Assembly: GCF_018334155.1 (NCBI RefSeq) | Contig: NZ_JAGXTP010000001.1 | Location: 124,001-188,000, forward strand | Direction: 5' to 3' | From: Devosia litorisediminis | GTDB taxonomy: Bacteria > Pseudomonadota > Alphaproteobacteria > Rhizobiales > Devosiaceae | DNA length: 64,000 bases | Shown: positions 53,638 to 63,493 of the stretch, piece by piece | Layout of the letters: every line of letters starts with the position of its first letter | Position numbering within the stretch: position 1 is the stretch's first letter | Position numbers and translations under genes: made by a program | Notes under the pieces: model-generated | Told to the model about the DNA's origin: nothing | Databases searched by the model: none | What the model saw: only the letters and a program-made list of their open reading frames with translations

Positions 53638-53786
53638 GCTGCCCGGTACGTGTGGAAACCAATATCCTCGGGGCCTTATCGATCTTAAGGGAGCTGTCCC
53701 TGACCGGACCCGTGGGTCCGGACATACGGTGCCCACCTACGTAAAGTAGGTTCCGGGATCGCGTATCCCACGGCCAGGGTGGCACC
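53638..53786 (+). ncRNA. ssrS: 6S RNA
   Basis: Between zapA and the formyl-THF ligase gene, the standard proteobacterial position. The ends pair as a terminal stem: GCTGCCC (53638-53644) with GGGTGGC (53777-53783), and CGTGTGG with CCCACG further in. Inside are a perfect hairpin CCGGACC-CGTG-GGTCCGG (53704-53721) and CCTAC-GTAAA-GTAGG (53736-53750). This matches the rod with a central bubble that binds sigma70-RNA polymerase. No ORF. No T-run follows, so the 3' end is probably processed from a longer transcript with the downstream gene. Confidence 0.8.
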
Positions 53787-53816
53787 TGAATTCTAGAATA
53801 GGCTACGGCGCGGCGC

Positions 53817-54404
53817 ATGGTTGACGAGAATATCGAAAACGCCAAGGCCGCCCTGCGGCTTGAGGCACACGCGGCGCGCGCAGGGCTATCGCCAGCACAG
53901 CGCGCCGATGCGGCTGCCACTGTGGCTGATCTGTTTTTCAACGAGATCGACTTGCAGGTCGCCGATGTGGTGGCGGCCTATTGGCGCATTCGCGACGAGT
54001 TGGACTGTCAGCCCATTCTGGTCCGGTTGATGGACAGCAACCAGACCGTGGTGCTGCCGGTGGTGCTTGGGCCCGAGCAACCTCTCGAATTGCGCGTCTG
54101 GGAGCAGGGCGCCTCACTTTACGAAGCGGGCTTTGGCACGCTGGCGCCGTCAGAGCTGGCACCGCAGACCGAACCCGATGTCATCATCATGCCATTACTG
54201 GGCTTTGACAGTCAGGGAACGAGGCTGGGCTATGGAGGCGGCTATTATGACCGCACCCTGGCACATATGAAAAAGTCGCCCAAGCTGATCGGTCTGGCCT
54301 TTGCGGCGCAGGAACTGGACAGCATTCCGCGCGACAGCCACGACGTGCCGCTGGATGCCATCATCACCGAAGCCGGCGTGCGCCATTTTGGCGACAACGC
54401 ATGA
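53817..54404 (+). CDS. 5-formyltetrahydrofolate cyclo-ligase
   Basis: 195 residues. ATP-dependent conversion of 5-formyl-THF to 5,10-methenyl-THF. Signature GYGGGYYDRTLAH and IIMPLLGFDSQGTRLG are present. It follows 6S RNA, as ygfA does in E. coli. Its stop overlaps the next ATG (ATGA). Confidence 0.94.
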   Translation: MVDENIENAKAALRLEAHAARAGLSPAQRADAAATVADLFFNEIDLQVADVVAAYWRIRDELDCQPILVRLMDSNQTVVLPVVLGPEQPLELRVWEQGASLYEAGFGTLAPSELAPQTEPDVIIMPLLGFDSQGTRLGYGGGYYDRTLAHMKKSPKLIGLAFAAQELDSIPRDSHDVPLDAIITEAGVRHFGDNA

Positions 54405-55219
54405 GACTTTTGTTTCTGGGCGATGTGATGGGCCGTTCGGGCCGCGACGCGGTCAATGATCGCCTGCCCGGCCTCATCGAGACCTATGGCCTGGACTTCG
54501 TTATCGTCAATGGCGAGAATGCCAGCCACGGCAAGGGTCTGACCGAAAGCCATTTCAACGCGATCCGCCAGGCGGGAGCGGATGTGGTGACATTGGGTGA
54601 CCATGCGTTCGACCAGCGCGAAACCATTTCCTATATCGAGCGTGAAGATACGCTGATCCGGCCGATCAACATGCCGCCGGGCACGCCTGGTCGTGGCGCC
54701 ATGTTCGTTGAGGGCCGCAATGGTCATCGCGTGCTGGTGGTCAATGCGCTGGGTCGGGTATTCATGGGCCCCGCAGATGATCCGTTCCGGGCAGTGGAAG
54801 CTGCTGTTGCGGCGTGCCCGCTGGGCGAACAGGCCGATGCGATCGTGGTGGATTTCCATACCGAAGCGACGTCAGAAATTCAGGCCATGGGACATTTCCT
54901 CGACGGCAAGGTCAGTCTGGTTGTGGGCACCCATACCCATATTCCCACTGCTGATCACCGCGTGCTCAAGGGGGGCACAGCCTTGATGGCCGATGCGGGG
55001 ATGTGCGGGGATTTCGATTCCATTATCGGTACCGATACCGATGAGCCGCTCAACCGGTTTCTGACCGGCATTCCCAATGGCCGGTTCTCGCCATCGGAAG
55101 GCGAGGCCACGCTTTGTGGCGTGGTTATCGAGACCGACCCGCGCTCGGGGCTGGTCAAGACGGTCCAACCGCTGCGTATCGGTGGTACACTGGCCCAGGC
55201 TGAACCACGCTTTGACTAG
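54401..55219 (+). CDS. YmdB-type metallophosphoesterase (TIGR00282 family)
   Basis: 272 residues with the metal-binding blocks LFLGDVMGRSGRDAV, VNGENASHGKGLTE, GDHAFDQRE, DFHTEATSEIQAMG and GTHTHIPTAD. Bacillus YmdB hydrolyses 2',3'-cAMP and affects biofilm; in alphaproteobacteria the function is open. Coupled to the folate ligase gene by a four-base overlap. Confidence 0.9.
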   Translation: MRLLFLGDVMGRSGRDAVNDRLPGLIETYGLDFVIVNGENASHGKGLTESHFNAIRQAGADVVTLGDHAFDQRETISYIEREDTLIRPINMPPGTPGRGAMFVEGRNGHRVLVVNALGRVFMGPADDPFRAVEAAVAACPLGEQADAIVVDFHTEATSEIQAMGHFLDGKVSLVVGTHTHIPTADHRVLKGGTALMADAGMCGDFDSIIGTDTDEPLNRFLTGIPNGRFSPSEGEATLCGVVIETDPRSGLVKTVQPLRIGGTLAQAEPRFD

Positions 55220-55440
55220 CGTCTAGCTGGTGGAACGTCGGGCCGCACTTTGCGGGCTAATGCCTCGATAGGTGGTGCAAGTTATGCACAACCCGATCAT
55301 TTGTGTTGCACATGCCAGTATTGTGAGTGCCCAATGACAATTGGGTGATCGCTTGGGGCCATTATCCATTTGCGTGTCCTCCCGGCCGCCACAGCACGCC
55401 CGAAACAGTTGAAACCAACTGCTTATGGAGCACGGGCTGC

Positions 55441-56850
55441 ATGGATCCGATTATCAATTTTCTCAACGATATCTTCTGGGGCTATGTCCTCATTTACGGT
55501 TTGCTGGCCGTCGGGTTGTTTTTCACGGTCCGGCTAGGTTTTGTGCAATTTCTGCAATTCCCGGAAATGTTCAAATCGGTTCTGGGCTCCAAAAAGAACG
55601 ACAAATCCGGCATCACCCCTTTCCAGGCGCTGTGCACCAGCCTTGCCTCACGCGTCGGCACCGGTAATCTGGCGGGCGTGGCGGTGGCGCTTTATCTGGG
55701 CGGTCCAGGCGCGCTGTTCTGGATGTGGATGGTGGCGCTGGTCGGCATGGCGACCGCCTATGCGGAGTCCACGCTGGCGCAACTTTACAAGACCCGAAAT
55801 CAGGACGGCGACTATCGCGGTGGCCCGGCCTTCTACATTGCGCGCGGTCTGGGAGCGCCCTGGGCGGGTGGCATTTTCTCGGTCTGCCTGATCATCGCCT
55901 TCGGGCTGGTGTTCAACGCCGTGCAGGCCAATTCGATTGCCGATGCTTTCCAGGGCGCCTTCGGCTTTGAAAAGATCTGGGTCGGTATTGCCGTTGCGGC
56001 GCTGACGGCGGTGGTGATCTTTGGCGGCATCAAGCAGATCGCTCGAGTTGCCGAGTTGCTGGTGCCGTTCATGGCGGTGATCTATCTGGCCGTGGCGCTG
56101 TTCGTGGTGTTCAGCCATATCGGGGAGGTCCCCGGTCTGCTGGTGATGATCGTCGAGAATGCGTTTGGCTTTGGAGCCGCCACGGGTGGCATTGCCGGCG
56201 CGATGCTCAACGGCATCAAGCGTGGGCTGTTCTCCAATGAGGCCGGCATGGGCTCAGCGCCCAATATCGCGGCCGTCGCCACGCCCAATCCACACCATCC
56301 CTCATCGCAGGGCTTTGTGCAGGCGCTCGGTGTGTTCATCGATACGTTGCTGATCTGCACAGCCACTGGCCTGATGATCCTGCTCTCTGGCGTGATGGTG
56401 CCCGGTGGCGAACTGACCGGAACGCCACTGACACAGGCGGCGATGACCGTACATATCGGGGGCGCCGGACAGTACTTCATCGCCATTGCGATCCTGTTCT
56501 TCGCGTTCACCTCGATCATCGGCAATTACTCCTATGCCGAAAACGCCATGACCTTCCTCAAGCTGAGCAGCAAGCCATGGATCACGGCATTGCGGCTGGG
56601 CGTTCTGGCCATGGTGGTGTGGGGCGCGTATGAAAGCGTCGCCACCGTGTTCAATGCGGCGGACGCCTCGATGGGTCTGATGGCGACGGTCAATCTGATC
56701 GCCATTGTCATGCTGTCGGGCACGGTCGCCAAGTTGACCAAGGACTACGCCAAACAGCGCAAGGCGGGCCTTGAGCCCAGCTTCCATGCGGCTGACTATC
56801 CCGAACTGGCGGGGCGGATCGATGAGACGATCTGGACCCGCGACGCCTGA
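55441..56850 (+). CDS. Alanine/glycine:cation symporter family protein
   Basis: 469 residues from ATG 55441; the upstream open frame (to 55327) is not similar to the family. About eleven membrane helices. Family marks: [39 protein letters not shown] and [11 protein letters not shown]. Imports alanine or glycine with sodium. A GC-rich terminator-like hairpin follows. Confidence 0.93.
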   Translation: MDPIINFLNDIFWGYVLIYGLLAVGLFFTVRLGFVQFLQFPEMFKSVLGSKKNDKSGITPFQALCTSLASRVGTGNLAGVAVALYLGGPGALFWMWMVALVGMATAYAESTLAQLYKTRNQDGDYRGGPAFYIARGLGAPWAGGIFSVCLIIAFGLVFNAVQANSIADAFQGAFGFEKIWVGIAVAALTAVVIFGGIKQIARVAELLVPFMAVIYLAVALFVVFSHIGEVPGLLVMIVENAFGFGAATGGIAGAMLNGIKRGLFSNEAGMGSAPNIAAVATPNPHHPSSQGFVQALGVFIDTLLICTATGLMILLSGVMVPGGELTGTPLTQAAMTVHIGGAGQYFIAIAILFFAFTSIIGNYSYAENAMTFLKLSSKPWITALRLGVLAMVVWGAYESVATVFNAADASMGLMATVNLIAIVMLSGTVAKLTKDYAKQRKAGLEPSFHAADYPELAGRIDETIWTRDA

Positions 56851-56855
56851 ACAGT

Positions 56856-56900
56856 GCGGGGTCGGTTGGCGCCGACCCCGCCTCGTGCCTTTTCTTTTGC
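56856..56900 (+). terminator. Terminator-like hairpin after the symporter gene
   Basis: GCGGGGTCGG and CCGACCCCGC form a 10-bp stem with a TTGGCG loop, followed by CTCGTGCC and a T-rich run (TTTTCTTTT). Confidence 0.75.
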
Positions 56901-56957
56901 CGCACCGGATTCTATAAGCGGGCGAATTTTTCTCTTAGACGATCCGGGGTTTATCGA

Positions 56958-57704
56958 ATGGCCGGCCATTCCCACGCCAAAAATGTGATGCACCGCAAGG
57001 GCAAGAGCGACGCGGTTCGCTCGAAGATTTTCTCAAAGCTCGCGCGCGAAATCACCGTTGCAGCGAAAATGGGCATGCCTGACCCGGCGTTCAATTCCCG
57101 CCTTCGACTGGCCGTCACCAATGCCCGTGCCCAGTCCATGCCCAAGGACAATATCGACCGCGCCATCAAGAAGGCAATCGGCTCGGACGGCGAGAACTTC
57201 GAAGAGATCCGCTATGAGGGCTATGGTCCGGGCGGTGTTGCGCTCATCGTTGAGACGCTGACTGACAATCGCAATCGCACTGCCTCCAATGTCCGCTCCT
57301 ATTTCTCCAAGAATGGCGGCGCAATGGGGGAAACCAACTCTGTCGGCTTCATGTTCGACAAGGTTGGCGAGATTGTCTATCCGGCCAGCGCCGGCACCGA
57401 AGACGCCATCATGGAAGCGGCCATCGAGGCGGGCGCCGATGACGTCGAGAGCAGCGAGGATGGCCACTATATCACCACGACTTTTGAAGCGATGGTGGAT
57501 GTTGCAGCGGCGCTCGAAGCTGCATTGGGCGAGGCTGAATCGGTCAAGGCCGTGTGGAAGCCGCAGACCAACACGCCGATCGACGCGGACAAGGGCGCTA
57601 CGCTGATGAAACTGATCGCGACCCTGGAAGAAGATGATGATGTGCAGAACGTCTATTCGAACTTCGAGATGAGCGACGAGGACATGGCCAAGCTCGAGGT
57701 ATAG
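56958..57704 (+). CDS. yebC: YebC/PmpR family transcriptional/translational regulator
   Basis: 248 residues with [58 protein letters not shown] and [10 protein letters not shown]. Family members bind DNA (PmpR) or promote translation of polyproline stretches. Its location just before ruvCAB is conserved; here two GGDEF genes intervene on the other strand. Confidence 0.95.
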   Translation: MAGHSHAKNVMHRKGKSDAVRSKIFSKLAREITVAAKMGMPDPAFNSRLRLAVTNARAQSMPKDNIDRAIKKAIGSDGENFEEIRYEGYGPGGVALIVETLTDNRNRTASNVRSYFSKNGGAMGETNSVGFMFDKVGEIVYPASAGTEDAIMEAAIEAGADDVESSEDGHYITTTFEAMVDVAAALEAALGEAESVKAVWKPQTNTPIDADKGATLMKLIATLEEDDDVQNVYSNFEMSDEDMAKLEV

Positions 57705-57729
57705 TCGGCAGCAGGCCAACAGGATTTGG

Positions 57730-57757
57730 GGGCGGTGCCAAGGGTGCCGCCCTTTTT
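57730..57757 (+). terminator. Intrinsic terminator of yebC
   Basis: GGGCGG (57730-57735) pairs with CCGCCC (57747-57752), followed by TTTTT. The converging GGDEF gene ends at 57758. Confidence 0.82.
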
Positions 57758-58540
57758 CTATGCGCTGCAGGGCAGGCTGGGGATGGGCAGGTCGGCGACG
57801 TTGACCACGGTCGACCGGTTGCGGCCCGTCTGCTTGGCCTTGTAGAGGCGTTGATCGGCAATGCGGAACAGTTCAGCGAAACTGGCGCGCCCTTCAAAGA
57901 CTGCACCACCAATACTGACCGAGAGCGTGCGTTGGCGCCCGTCCGGGTTGAAGACGGCGAGATTGACCGAGCGGCGAATGCGCTCGGCAATGGCCTCGGT
58001 TTGAGAATAATCCAGGTCCGGCAGATAGACGGCAAATTCCTCCCCACCCATGCGACCCACCAGATCGCCAGTGCGCAGCACAGAGCGGATCGAGCGGGCG
58101 ATGATGGCCAGAGCCTGATCGCCATTGTCGTGGCCGAACAGATCGTTGATCGCCTTGAAATTGTCAGCGTCGATCATTAGCAGTGCGCCGGTGGCGGTGG
58201 TCTCACGCTGGGCCAGCAATATGGTGACCCGGGCGGTGAAGGCGCCGCGATTGAGGCATGAAGTCAGGCTGTCGGTGCGGGCGACCAGACCCAGCCGCAT
58301 ATTGCTCAAAGCCAATCCCCGTACGCGCATGCCCAGAAACAAAAACAGCGGAATGCCCAGCAGGGCGGGGAGCACGGTGGCGCTGAAAATCGAGCGCTGC
58401 AGGGCGGTGGGGCCCAAATCACCAAACATCAGCGTGTTGAAGGCGACCGACACCAGCATACACGACAGAGTACCGAACAGGGTCCACCGGCCAACGCTGG
58501 ACCAGCTCTGCAGGGCAGTCAAAGTCTTGGAAGGTAACAT
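57758..58540 (-). CDS. Diguanylate cyclase, membrane-anchored, with I-site
   Basis: 260 residues from ATG 58540 (GGAGA ahead). Two N-terminal membrane helices (about residues 10-30 and 45-65) precede a GGDEF domain whose active site reads GGEEF (RMGGEEFAVYLP), the variant expected to be active. RTGD five residues before it is a product-binding I-site (RxxD), so c-di-GMP should inhibit the enzyme. Tandem with a related gene 102 bases away in the same direction. Confidence 0.92.
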   Translation of the reverse strand: MLPSKTLTALQSWSSVGRWTLFGTLSCMLVSVAFNTLMFGDLGPTALQRSIFSATVLPALLGIPLFLFLGMRVRGLALSNMRLGLVARTDSLTSCLNRGAFTARVTILLAQRETTATGALLMIDADNFKAINDLFGHDNGDQALAIIARSIRSVLRTGDLVGRMGGEEFAVYLPDLDYSQTEAIAERIRRSVNLAVFNPDGRQRTLSVSIGGAVFEGRASFAELFRIADQRLYKAKQTGRNRSTVVNVADLPIPSLPCSA

Positions 58541-58642
58541 CGGACAATCTCCGGCTTGCGAACGGCGCAACTGAGCGCGGGCGGATGTAAATAGGACGAA
58601 GTCTGGTGGTTCACCTCGATCAGAGATGTTGGCCGGTTTGGG

Positions 58643-59392
58643 TCATGCGGCCTGCATCATCGCTACGCAATCACGGCCGGAGTTCTTGGCCTGGTAGAGG
58701 CGTTGATCGGCATGACGGTAAAGTACGGAAAACTGTGTTCTGGCGGAGTAGATAGCGCCTCCAATCGAAACTGAGAGTGGCCATTTGGTACCGGCTGGTG
58801 AAAAAGCGATGGCCGCGACGGCACTGCGCACGCGCTGTGCAACCCGGTCGGCTGCGACAGCATCGGTGCCGGGCAGGAAGATGCCAAATTCCTCGCCACC
58901 CAAGCGGCCAATGATGGCGGCGGTGTTGGCCGTGGCGGCATGAAGCGCATCGGCGATCTGGCGCAGGGCCTGATCGCCGACGTCATGCCCGAAACGGTCG
59001 TTGACGGTCTTGAAGTTGTCCGCATCGATGACGAGCAGAGCGCCGCCAGCGTTTGCGGGGGCGTCGAGATAGTCGGCCACCTGATGGGTAAAAGCGCCGC
59101 GCGAGCGGCACCCGGTTAACCAATCGGTCGAGAGCAGTGCCTGGAGCTGCAGATTGGCCTGGCGCAGCTGCTCGTGACGCAGTGTCAGCACAAATACCAG
59201 GGGGCCACCCAGGATGATGGGCATGGTGATGGCCACGAGCAGTCCGGCCAGGCTCGTGCCTGCTGAAAAGGTCTCCATGATCACATTGGTCAAAATGACC
59301 GAAAGTGCCACGGAGACGGCGGTTGCACTGCCCGCAATACGCTTGATCCGGCGCCACGATTTTATCGGCAGCTCGGTGTTTAGTCCGGTCAT
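58643..59392 (-). CDS. Diguanylate cyclase, membrane-anchored, no I-site
   Basis: 249 residues. Two N-terminal membrane helices and a short coiled linker, then a GGDEF domain with GGEEF (GRLGGEEFGIFLP). The position of the I-site reads ATANTAA, so product inhibition should be absent. The start MTGLNTELPIKSW is preceded by a weak ribosome site. The proteins are similar enough (LVIDADNFK, DRFGHDVGDQAL, LYQAKNSGRDCV versus LMIDADNFK, LFGHDNGDQAL, LYKAKQTGRNRS) to be an old local duplication. Confidence 0.92.
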   Translation of the reverse strand: MTGLNTELPIKSWRRIKRIAGSATAVSVALSVILTNVIMETFSAGTSLAGLLVAITMPIILGGPLVFVLTLRHEQLRQANLQLQALLSTDWLTGCRSRGAFTHQVADYLDAPANAGGALLVIDADNFKTVNDRFGHDVGDQALRQIADALHAATANTAAIIGRLGGEEFGIFLPGTDAVAADRVAQRVRSAVAAIAFSPAGTKWPLSVSIGGAIYSARTQFSVLYRHADQRLYQAKNSGRDCVAMMQAA

Positions 59393-59557
59393 TTATTGAT
59401 CCCTGCATCCCTTGGTCGGAACGCTAGGGGGGCATCTTGAAGAATGTGTTGGCGGGATCGATAAAATTTTAGCCAGATGGAGGTTATCCACCGTCGCCGT
59501 TGCCATTTTGTTCACATTGAACTTGGTAGGATTGGCGCCTGTGATTAAGGATACCCC

Positions 59558-60064
59558 ATGAGCTTATCCACACGAATCATCGGCATCGATCCGGGCCTGC
59601 GCCGCTGCGGCTGGGGCGTGATCGAAAGTCAGGGCAGTCGGCTGACCTTTGTTGGCGCAGGAACGGTGACGCCACCGGTCGACGGTTCGCTGGCCGAACG
59701 GCTTGCGGTGTTGTTTTCCGGGTTGGGCGCGGTCATGGACCGCTATGTGCCCGCAGAAGCTGCCGTAGAAGAAACCTTCGTCAATGCCGGGGTGCGCTCG
59801 GCTCTGATTCTCGGGCAGGCGCGGGGGGTGGCATTGCTGACCCCGGCAGCACGCGGCTTGCCGGTAGCCGAGTATGCCGCCAATCTGGTCAAGAAGTCGG
59901 TGGTCGGGACCGGTCATGCTGCCAAGGGGCAGGTAGAATTGATGGTCAGGACCTTGATGCCGACGGCCGATTTCAAAGGGCCCGATGCGGCTGATGCGCT
60001 TGCGATTGCGATCTGTCACGCCCATCACCGGGTGGCCAACCAGCGATTGAGGGCAATGGCATGA
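59558..60064 (+). CDS. ruvC: Crossover junction endodeoxyribonuclease RuvC
   Basis: 168 residues with the catalytic acid start [18 protein letters not shown] and the C-terminal [17 protein letters not shown]. Resolves Holliday junctions. AAGGA precedes ATG 59558. Its stop overlaps the ruvA start, part of a ruvC-ruvA-ruvB-ybgC operon linked by four-base overlaps. Confidence 0.96.
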   Translation: MSLSTRIIGIDPGLRRCGWGVIESQGSRLTFVGAGTVTPPVDGSLAERLAVLFSGLGAVMDRYVPAEAAVEETFVNAGVRSALILGQARGVALLTPAARGLPVAEYAANLVKKSVVGTGHAAKGQVELMVRTLMPTADFKGPDAADALAIAICHAHHRVANQRLRAMA

Positions 60065-60678
60065 TCGGCAAGCTCAAGGGACTGATCGACAGCTTTGGCG
60101 ATGACCATGTGCTGATCGACTGTGGTGGGGTTTGTTACGAGGCATATTGCTCGAGCCGCACGCTGCAGGCCCTGCCGTGTGTCGGGGAAGCTGGCGTGGT
60201 TTTCATCGAGACCATCGTGCGCGAGGACATGATCCGGCTCTATGGTTTTGCAACCGAGAGCGAGAAGGCCTGGTTCAATCTGCTGTCGACTGTTCAGGGC
60301 GTGGGTGCCCGGGTGGCGCTGTCGATCCTGTCGGTGCTGTCGCCATCAGAACTGTCGAGCGCCATTGCGCTGCAGGACAAGGCGATGATTGGCCGCGCCA
60401 ATGGTGTGGGTCCCAAGCTGGCGGTGCGCCTGTTGACCGAACTCAAGGGCAAGGTGCCCACCGGCGCCGGTATTGATGCGGGCACGCTGGGGCTGCAGGC
60501 CGCGCTGGGTGATGGTGTTGCGCCGGGCGCGATTTCGGATGCGGTTTCGGCGCTGACCAATCTGGGTTATTCGAGCGCGCAGGCATCGGCCGCGCTGGCC
60601 CGAATCGTGGCGCGTGAGGGGGAGGGTATCCCCACCGAGAAACTGATCCGGCTAGGATTGCGGGAGCTGAGTAGTTGA
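60061..60678 (+). CDS. ruvA: Holliday junction DNA helicase subunit RuvA
   Basis: 205 residues: N-terminal OB domain ([20 protein letters not shown]), central helix-hairpin-helix pairs ([33 protein letters not shown]) and the C-terminal UBA-like domain ([18 protein letters not shown]). It holds the junction for RuvB. Overlaps ruvC and ruvB. Confidence 0.96.
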   Translation: MIGKLKGLIDSFGDDHVLIDCGGVCYEAYCSSRTLQALPCVGEAGVVFIETIVREDMIRLYGFATESEKAWFNLLSTVQGVGARVALSILSVLSPSELSSAIALQDKAMIGRANGVGPKLAVRLLTELKGKVPTGAGIDAGTLGLQAALGDGVAPGAISDAVSALTNLGYSSAQASAALARIVAREGEGIPTEKLIRLGLRELSS

Positions 60679-61712
60679 CTGATCTGACCTCTCCAGCCGC
60701 CGGGCGCGACGACAATCTTGATGTGTCGCTGCGTCCCTCGGGCTTTTCCGAGTTTGTCGGTCAGGCTGCAGCGCGTGCCAATCTCGAAGTCTTCATCCAG
60801 GCGGCCAAACAGCGTGGCGCAGCGCTGGACCATGTGTTGTTTGTCGGCCCGCCCGGTCTGGGCAAGACGACGCTGGCGCAGATCATTTCCAAGGAATTGG
60901 GCGTTGGCTTTCGCGCGACGTCGGGCCCGGTGATTGCCAAGGCTGGCGATCTGGCCGCCCTGCTGACCAATCTCGAAGAACGCGACGTGCTGTTCATCGA
61001 CGAGATCCACCGGCTCAACCCGGCGATTGAGGAAGTGCTCTATCCCGCGATGGAGGATTTTCAGCTCGATCTGATCATCGGCGAAGGTCCGGCTGCCCGC
61101 TCGGTGCGGATTGATCTGGCCAAGTTCACGCTGGTCGGGGCAACGACACGTGCCGGGCTGCTGACCACGCCGCTGCGTGACCGTTTCGGCATCCCGGTGC
61201 GGCTCAATTTCTATACGCCTGAGGAACTGGTGCAGATCGTAACGCGCGGCGCGCGTTTGCTGGACATGCCCATGGCGCCTGATGGGGCCATGGAGATTGC
61301 CCGCCGGTCGCGCGGAACACCGCGCATTGCCGGGCGGCTGCTGCGCCGGGTGACCGATTTCGCGCTGGTGGACGGATCGGGCGAGATTACCCGAGCCATC
61401 GCGGACAAGGCGTTGCTGCGGCTTGATGTGGATGCGCGCGGGCTCGATCAGCTCGATCGGCGCTATCTGACCACGATTGCTGATTTCTATGATGGTGGCC
61501 CGGTGGGCATTGAGACCATTGCCGCTGCATTGAGTGAGCCCCGTGACGCCATTGAAGAAATCGTTGAGCCCTATCTGCTGCAGCAAGGGTTCATTCAGCG
61601 CACCCCGCGTGGCCGCATGCTGACAGGCGCTGCTTTCCAGCATCTGGGCAAGGTTGTGCCGCAGGGATTTGTTGGCATGCAGTCCAGCCTGTTTGAGGAG
61701 CCCGAGGCGTGA
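60675..61712 (+). CDS. ruvB: Holliday junction DNA helicase subunit RuvB
   Basis: 345 residues from TTG 60675, overlapping the ruvA stop. AAA+ motor with Walker A GPPGLGKT, Walker [14 protein letters not shown], sensor [18 protein letters not shown] and the winged helix with RTPRGRMLT. Drives branch migration together with RuvA. Confidence 0.97.
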   Translation: MTDLTSPAAGRDDNLDVSLRPSGFSEFVGQAAARANLEVFIQAAKQRGAALDHVLFVGPPGLGKTTLAQIISKELGVGFRATSGPVIAKAGDLAALLTNLEERDVLFIDEIHRLNPAIEEVLYPAMEDFQLDLIIGEGPAARSVRIDLAKFTLVGATTRAGLLTTPLRDRFGIPVRLNFYTPEELVQIVTRGARLLDMPMAPDGAMEIARRSRGTPRIAGRLLRRVTDFALVDGSGEITRAIADKALLRLDVDARGLDQLDRRYLTTIADFYDGGPVGIETIAAALSEPRDAIEEIVEPYLLQQGFIQRTPRGRMLTGAAFQHLGKVVPQGFVGMQSSLFEEPEA

Positions 61713-62107
61713 GCGTGCATCGCTTCCCGGTCCGTATCTACTACGAGGACACCGATTTTTCGGGCAATGTCTATCATGCGGCCTATTTGAAATTCTTCGA
61801 GCGCGGCCGCACTGAGTTTCTGCGTGATGCAGGTATCCATCATTCCGAACTGGCAGCGCAGGGCGTGGCATTTGCAGTCCGCTCGATGGATATCCAGTTC
61901 GACGGCGCGGCCCATATCGACGATCTACTGACGGTGACGACCGCTGTTGCCTCCGCCACCGGCGCACGACTCATGCTGACCCAGACCATCATGCGCGCGG
62001 ACACCGTACTGACGCGGGCCAGCGTGATGGTAGTGGCGATCAAGACAACGGGTGGACCTGCTCGCATGCCGGCTGCGGTGCGCGCGCTGGTGACTCCGGA
62101 AAGCTAG
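61709..62107 (+). CDS. ybgC: YbgC-type acyl-CoA thioesterase (tol-pal associated)
   Basis: 132 residues, hotdog fold with [31 protein letters not shown], where the Asp of YEDTD is catalytic. Hydrolyses acyl-CoA thioesters and is usually the first gene of the tol-pal cluster, linked to phospholipid metabolism. Here it forms the end of the ruv operon, 226 bases ahead of tolQ. Confidence 0.94.
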   Translation: MSVHRFPVRIYYEDTDFSGNVYHAAYLKFFERGRTEFLRDAGIHHSELAAQGVAFAVRSMDIQFDGAAHIDDLLTVTTAVASATGARLMLTQTIMRADTVLTRASVMVVAIKTTGGPARMPAAVRALVTPES

Positions 62108-62170
62108 GCGCTTCGCCCCGGCGGAATGGCTGATCACATCTCGGTGCTTGTTGCGCGCCGAATCGCTTTG

Positions 62171-62185
62171 TTAACCAATCCTTGA
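62171..62185 (+). promoter_or_regulatory. Near-consensus CtrA box upstream of tolQ
   Basis: TTAA-CCAATCC-TTGA matches the CtrA consensus at seven of eight fixed bases, 149-163 bases upstream of tolQ. Confidence 0.35.
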
Positions 62186-62333
62186 CCATAATTGCGGCAA
62201 AGCGAGCTTATGCCCGGCTGCCTATCCACAACGGTCCGGTTTCCGGGCATTTCTCTTAATTTTGACAGATTTCGACCCCATCGCCTGATGGCAGAGGGTC
62301 GGGTGCGTGAACCGGGCCAAAAAGGATCACTAC

Positions 62334-63044
62334 ATGGAAGCCATGGACGCTGTGGGTGCCGCTGTGCCGCACACCGATTTTTCCATATGGGGCTTGTTCT
62401 GGGCTGCCGACTGGATCGTCAAGTCGGTGATGCTGGGATTGCTGGGTGCCTCGATCTGGTGCTGGGCGATCATCATCGACAAGACCATCATCTATCGCCG
62501 CACCAATGCCGAGATGAACCGCTTTGAGCGGACATTCTGGTCGGGTCAGTCGCTTGAAGAGCTCTATCAGATGCAGTCCGAGAAGCCATCGGGCGGCATG
62601 GGCGCGGTGTTTGTCGCCGCGATGAAGGAGTGGAAGCGCAGCCACGAGCAGAATGCGGCGAGCTTTGTGGGCATGCAGCAGCGCCTGGACAAGGTGCTCG
62701 ATGTCGCCATTGCCCGCGAGAGCGAAAACCTGGAAAAACGGCTGGGCTTTCTAGCCACTATCGGTTCGGCCGGACCATTTATCGGTCTGTTCGGCACCGT
62801 GTGGGGCATCATGAATGCCTTTACCGCCATTGCTGCGTCTTCAAGCACCAATCTGGCTGTGGTCGCCGGGCCGATCGCCGAGGCTCTGTTTGCGACCGCC
62901 ATTGGTCTGGTCGCGGCTATCCCGGCGGTTATCGCCTACAACAAGCTGAGTTCCGACTCATCCAAGATGGTGGGGCGCCTGGAAGGCTTTGCCGACGAGT
63001 TCTCGACCATTCTCAGCCGTCAGCTCGAAGCGCGGAGCCACTAG
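62334..63044 (+). CDS. tolQ: Tol-Pal system protein TolQ
   Basis: 236 residues from ATG 62334 (AAGGA eight bases ahead; an in-frame GTG at 62307 is less likely). Three membrane helices; FLATIGSAGPFIGLFGTVWGIMNAF and IAEALFATAIGLVAAIPAVIAYN are the TolQ/ExbB signatures. With TolR it forms the proton-driven motor that energises TolA for outer-membrane constriction at division. Confidence 0.96.
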   Translation: MEAMDAVGAAVPHTDFSIWGLFWAADWIVKSVMLGLLGASIWCWAIIIDKTIIYRRTNAEMNRFERTFWSGQSLEELYQMQSEKPSGGMGAVFVAAMKEWKRSHEQNAASFVGMQQRLDKVLDVAIARESENLEKRLGFLATIGSAGPFIGLFGTVWGIMNAFTAIAASSSTNLAVVAGPIAEALFATAIGLVAAIPAVIAYNKLSSDSSKMVGRLEGFADEFSTILSRQLEARSH

Positions 63045-63045
63045 C

Positions 63046-63489
63046 ATGGGCATGGGCGCAGCAACCAGTGGCGGGGGCGGCGGACGCCGCCGTCGCGGCC
63101 GCAAGAAAGCGGTGATGAGCGAAATCAATATTACGCCCATGGTGGACGTGATGCTGGTTCTGCTGATCATCTTCATGGTGGCAGCGCCAATGATGACGGC
63201 TGGCGTTCCCATTGACCTGCCGCAGACGGCGGCCAATGAAATGCCCAGTCAGACCCAGCCGGTCACCGTCGCAGTGACGCCGGAGGGGGTGATCTATGTC
63301 GACGAGAATGCGGTTGCCGAGGCCGAACTGATCAATACATTGACCGGAATGAACACCAGCCCGGAAGACCGGATCTTCCTGCGCGGCGATACCACGGCTG
63401 ACTACGGCTCGGTGATGCGCGTAATGGGCATTCTGTCGGCGGCAGGCTATACCAAGATCGGTCTGATCACCGAGCGGGAACCGGGCTAG
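63046..63489 (+). CDS. tolR: Tol-Pal system protein TolR
   Basis: 147 residues from ATG 63046, one base after the tolQ stop. A Gly/Arg/Lys-rich cytoplasmic start (GGGGGRRRRGRKK) precedes one membrane helix with the proton-binding Asp in INITPMVDVMLVLLIIFMV, then a periplasmic domain. Partner of TolQ. Confidence 0.95.
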   Translation: MGMGAATSGGGGGRRRRGRKKAVMSEINITPMVDVMLVLLIIFMVAAPMMTAGVPIDLPQTAANEMPSQTQPVTVAVTPEGVIYVDENAVAEAELINTLTGMNTSPEDRIFLRGDTTADYGSVMRVMGILSAAGYTKIGLITEREPG

Positions 63490-63493
63490 TCCA

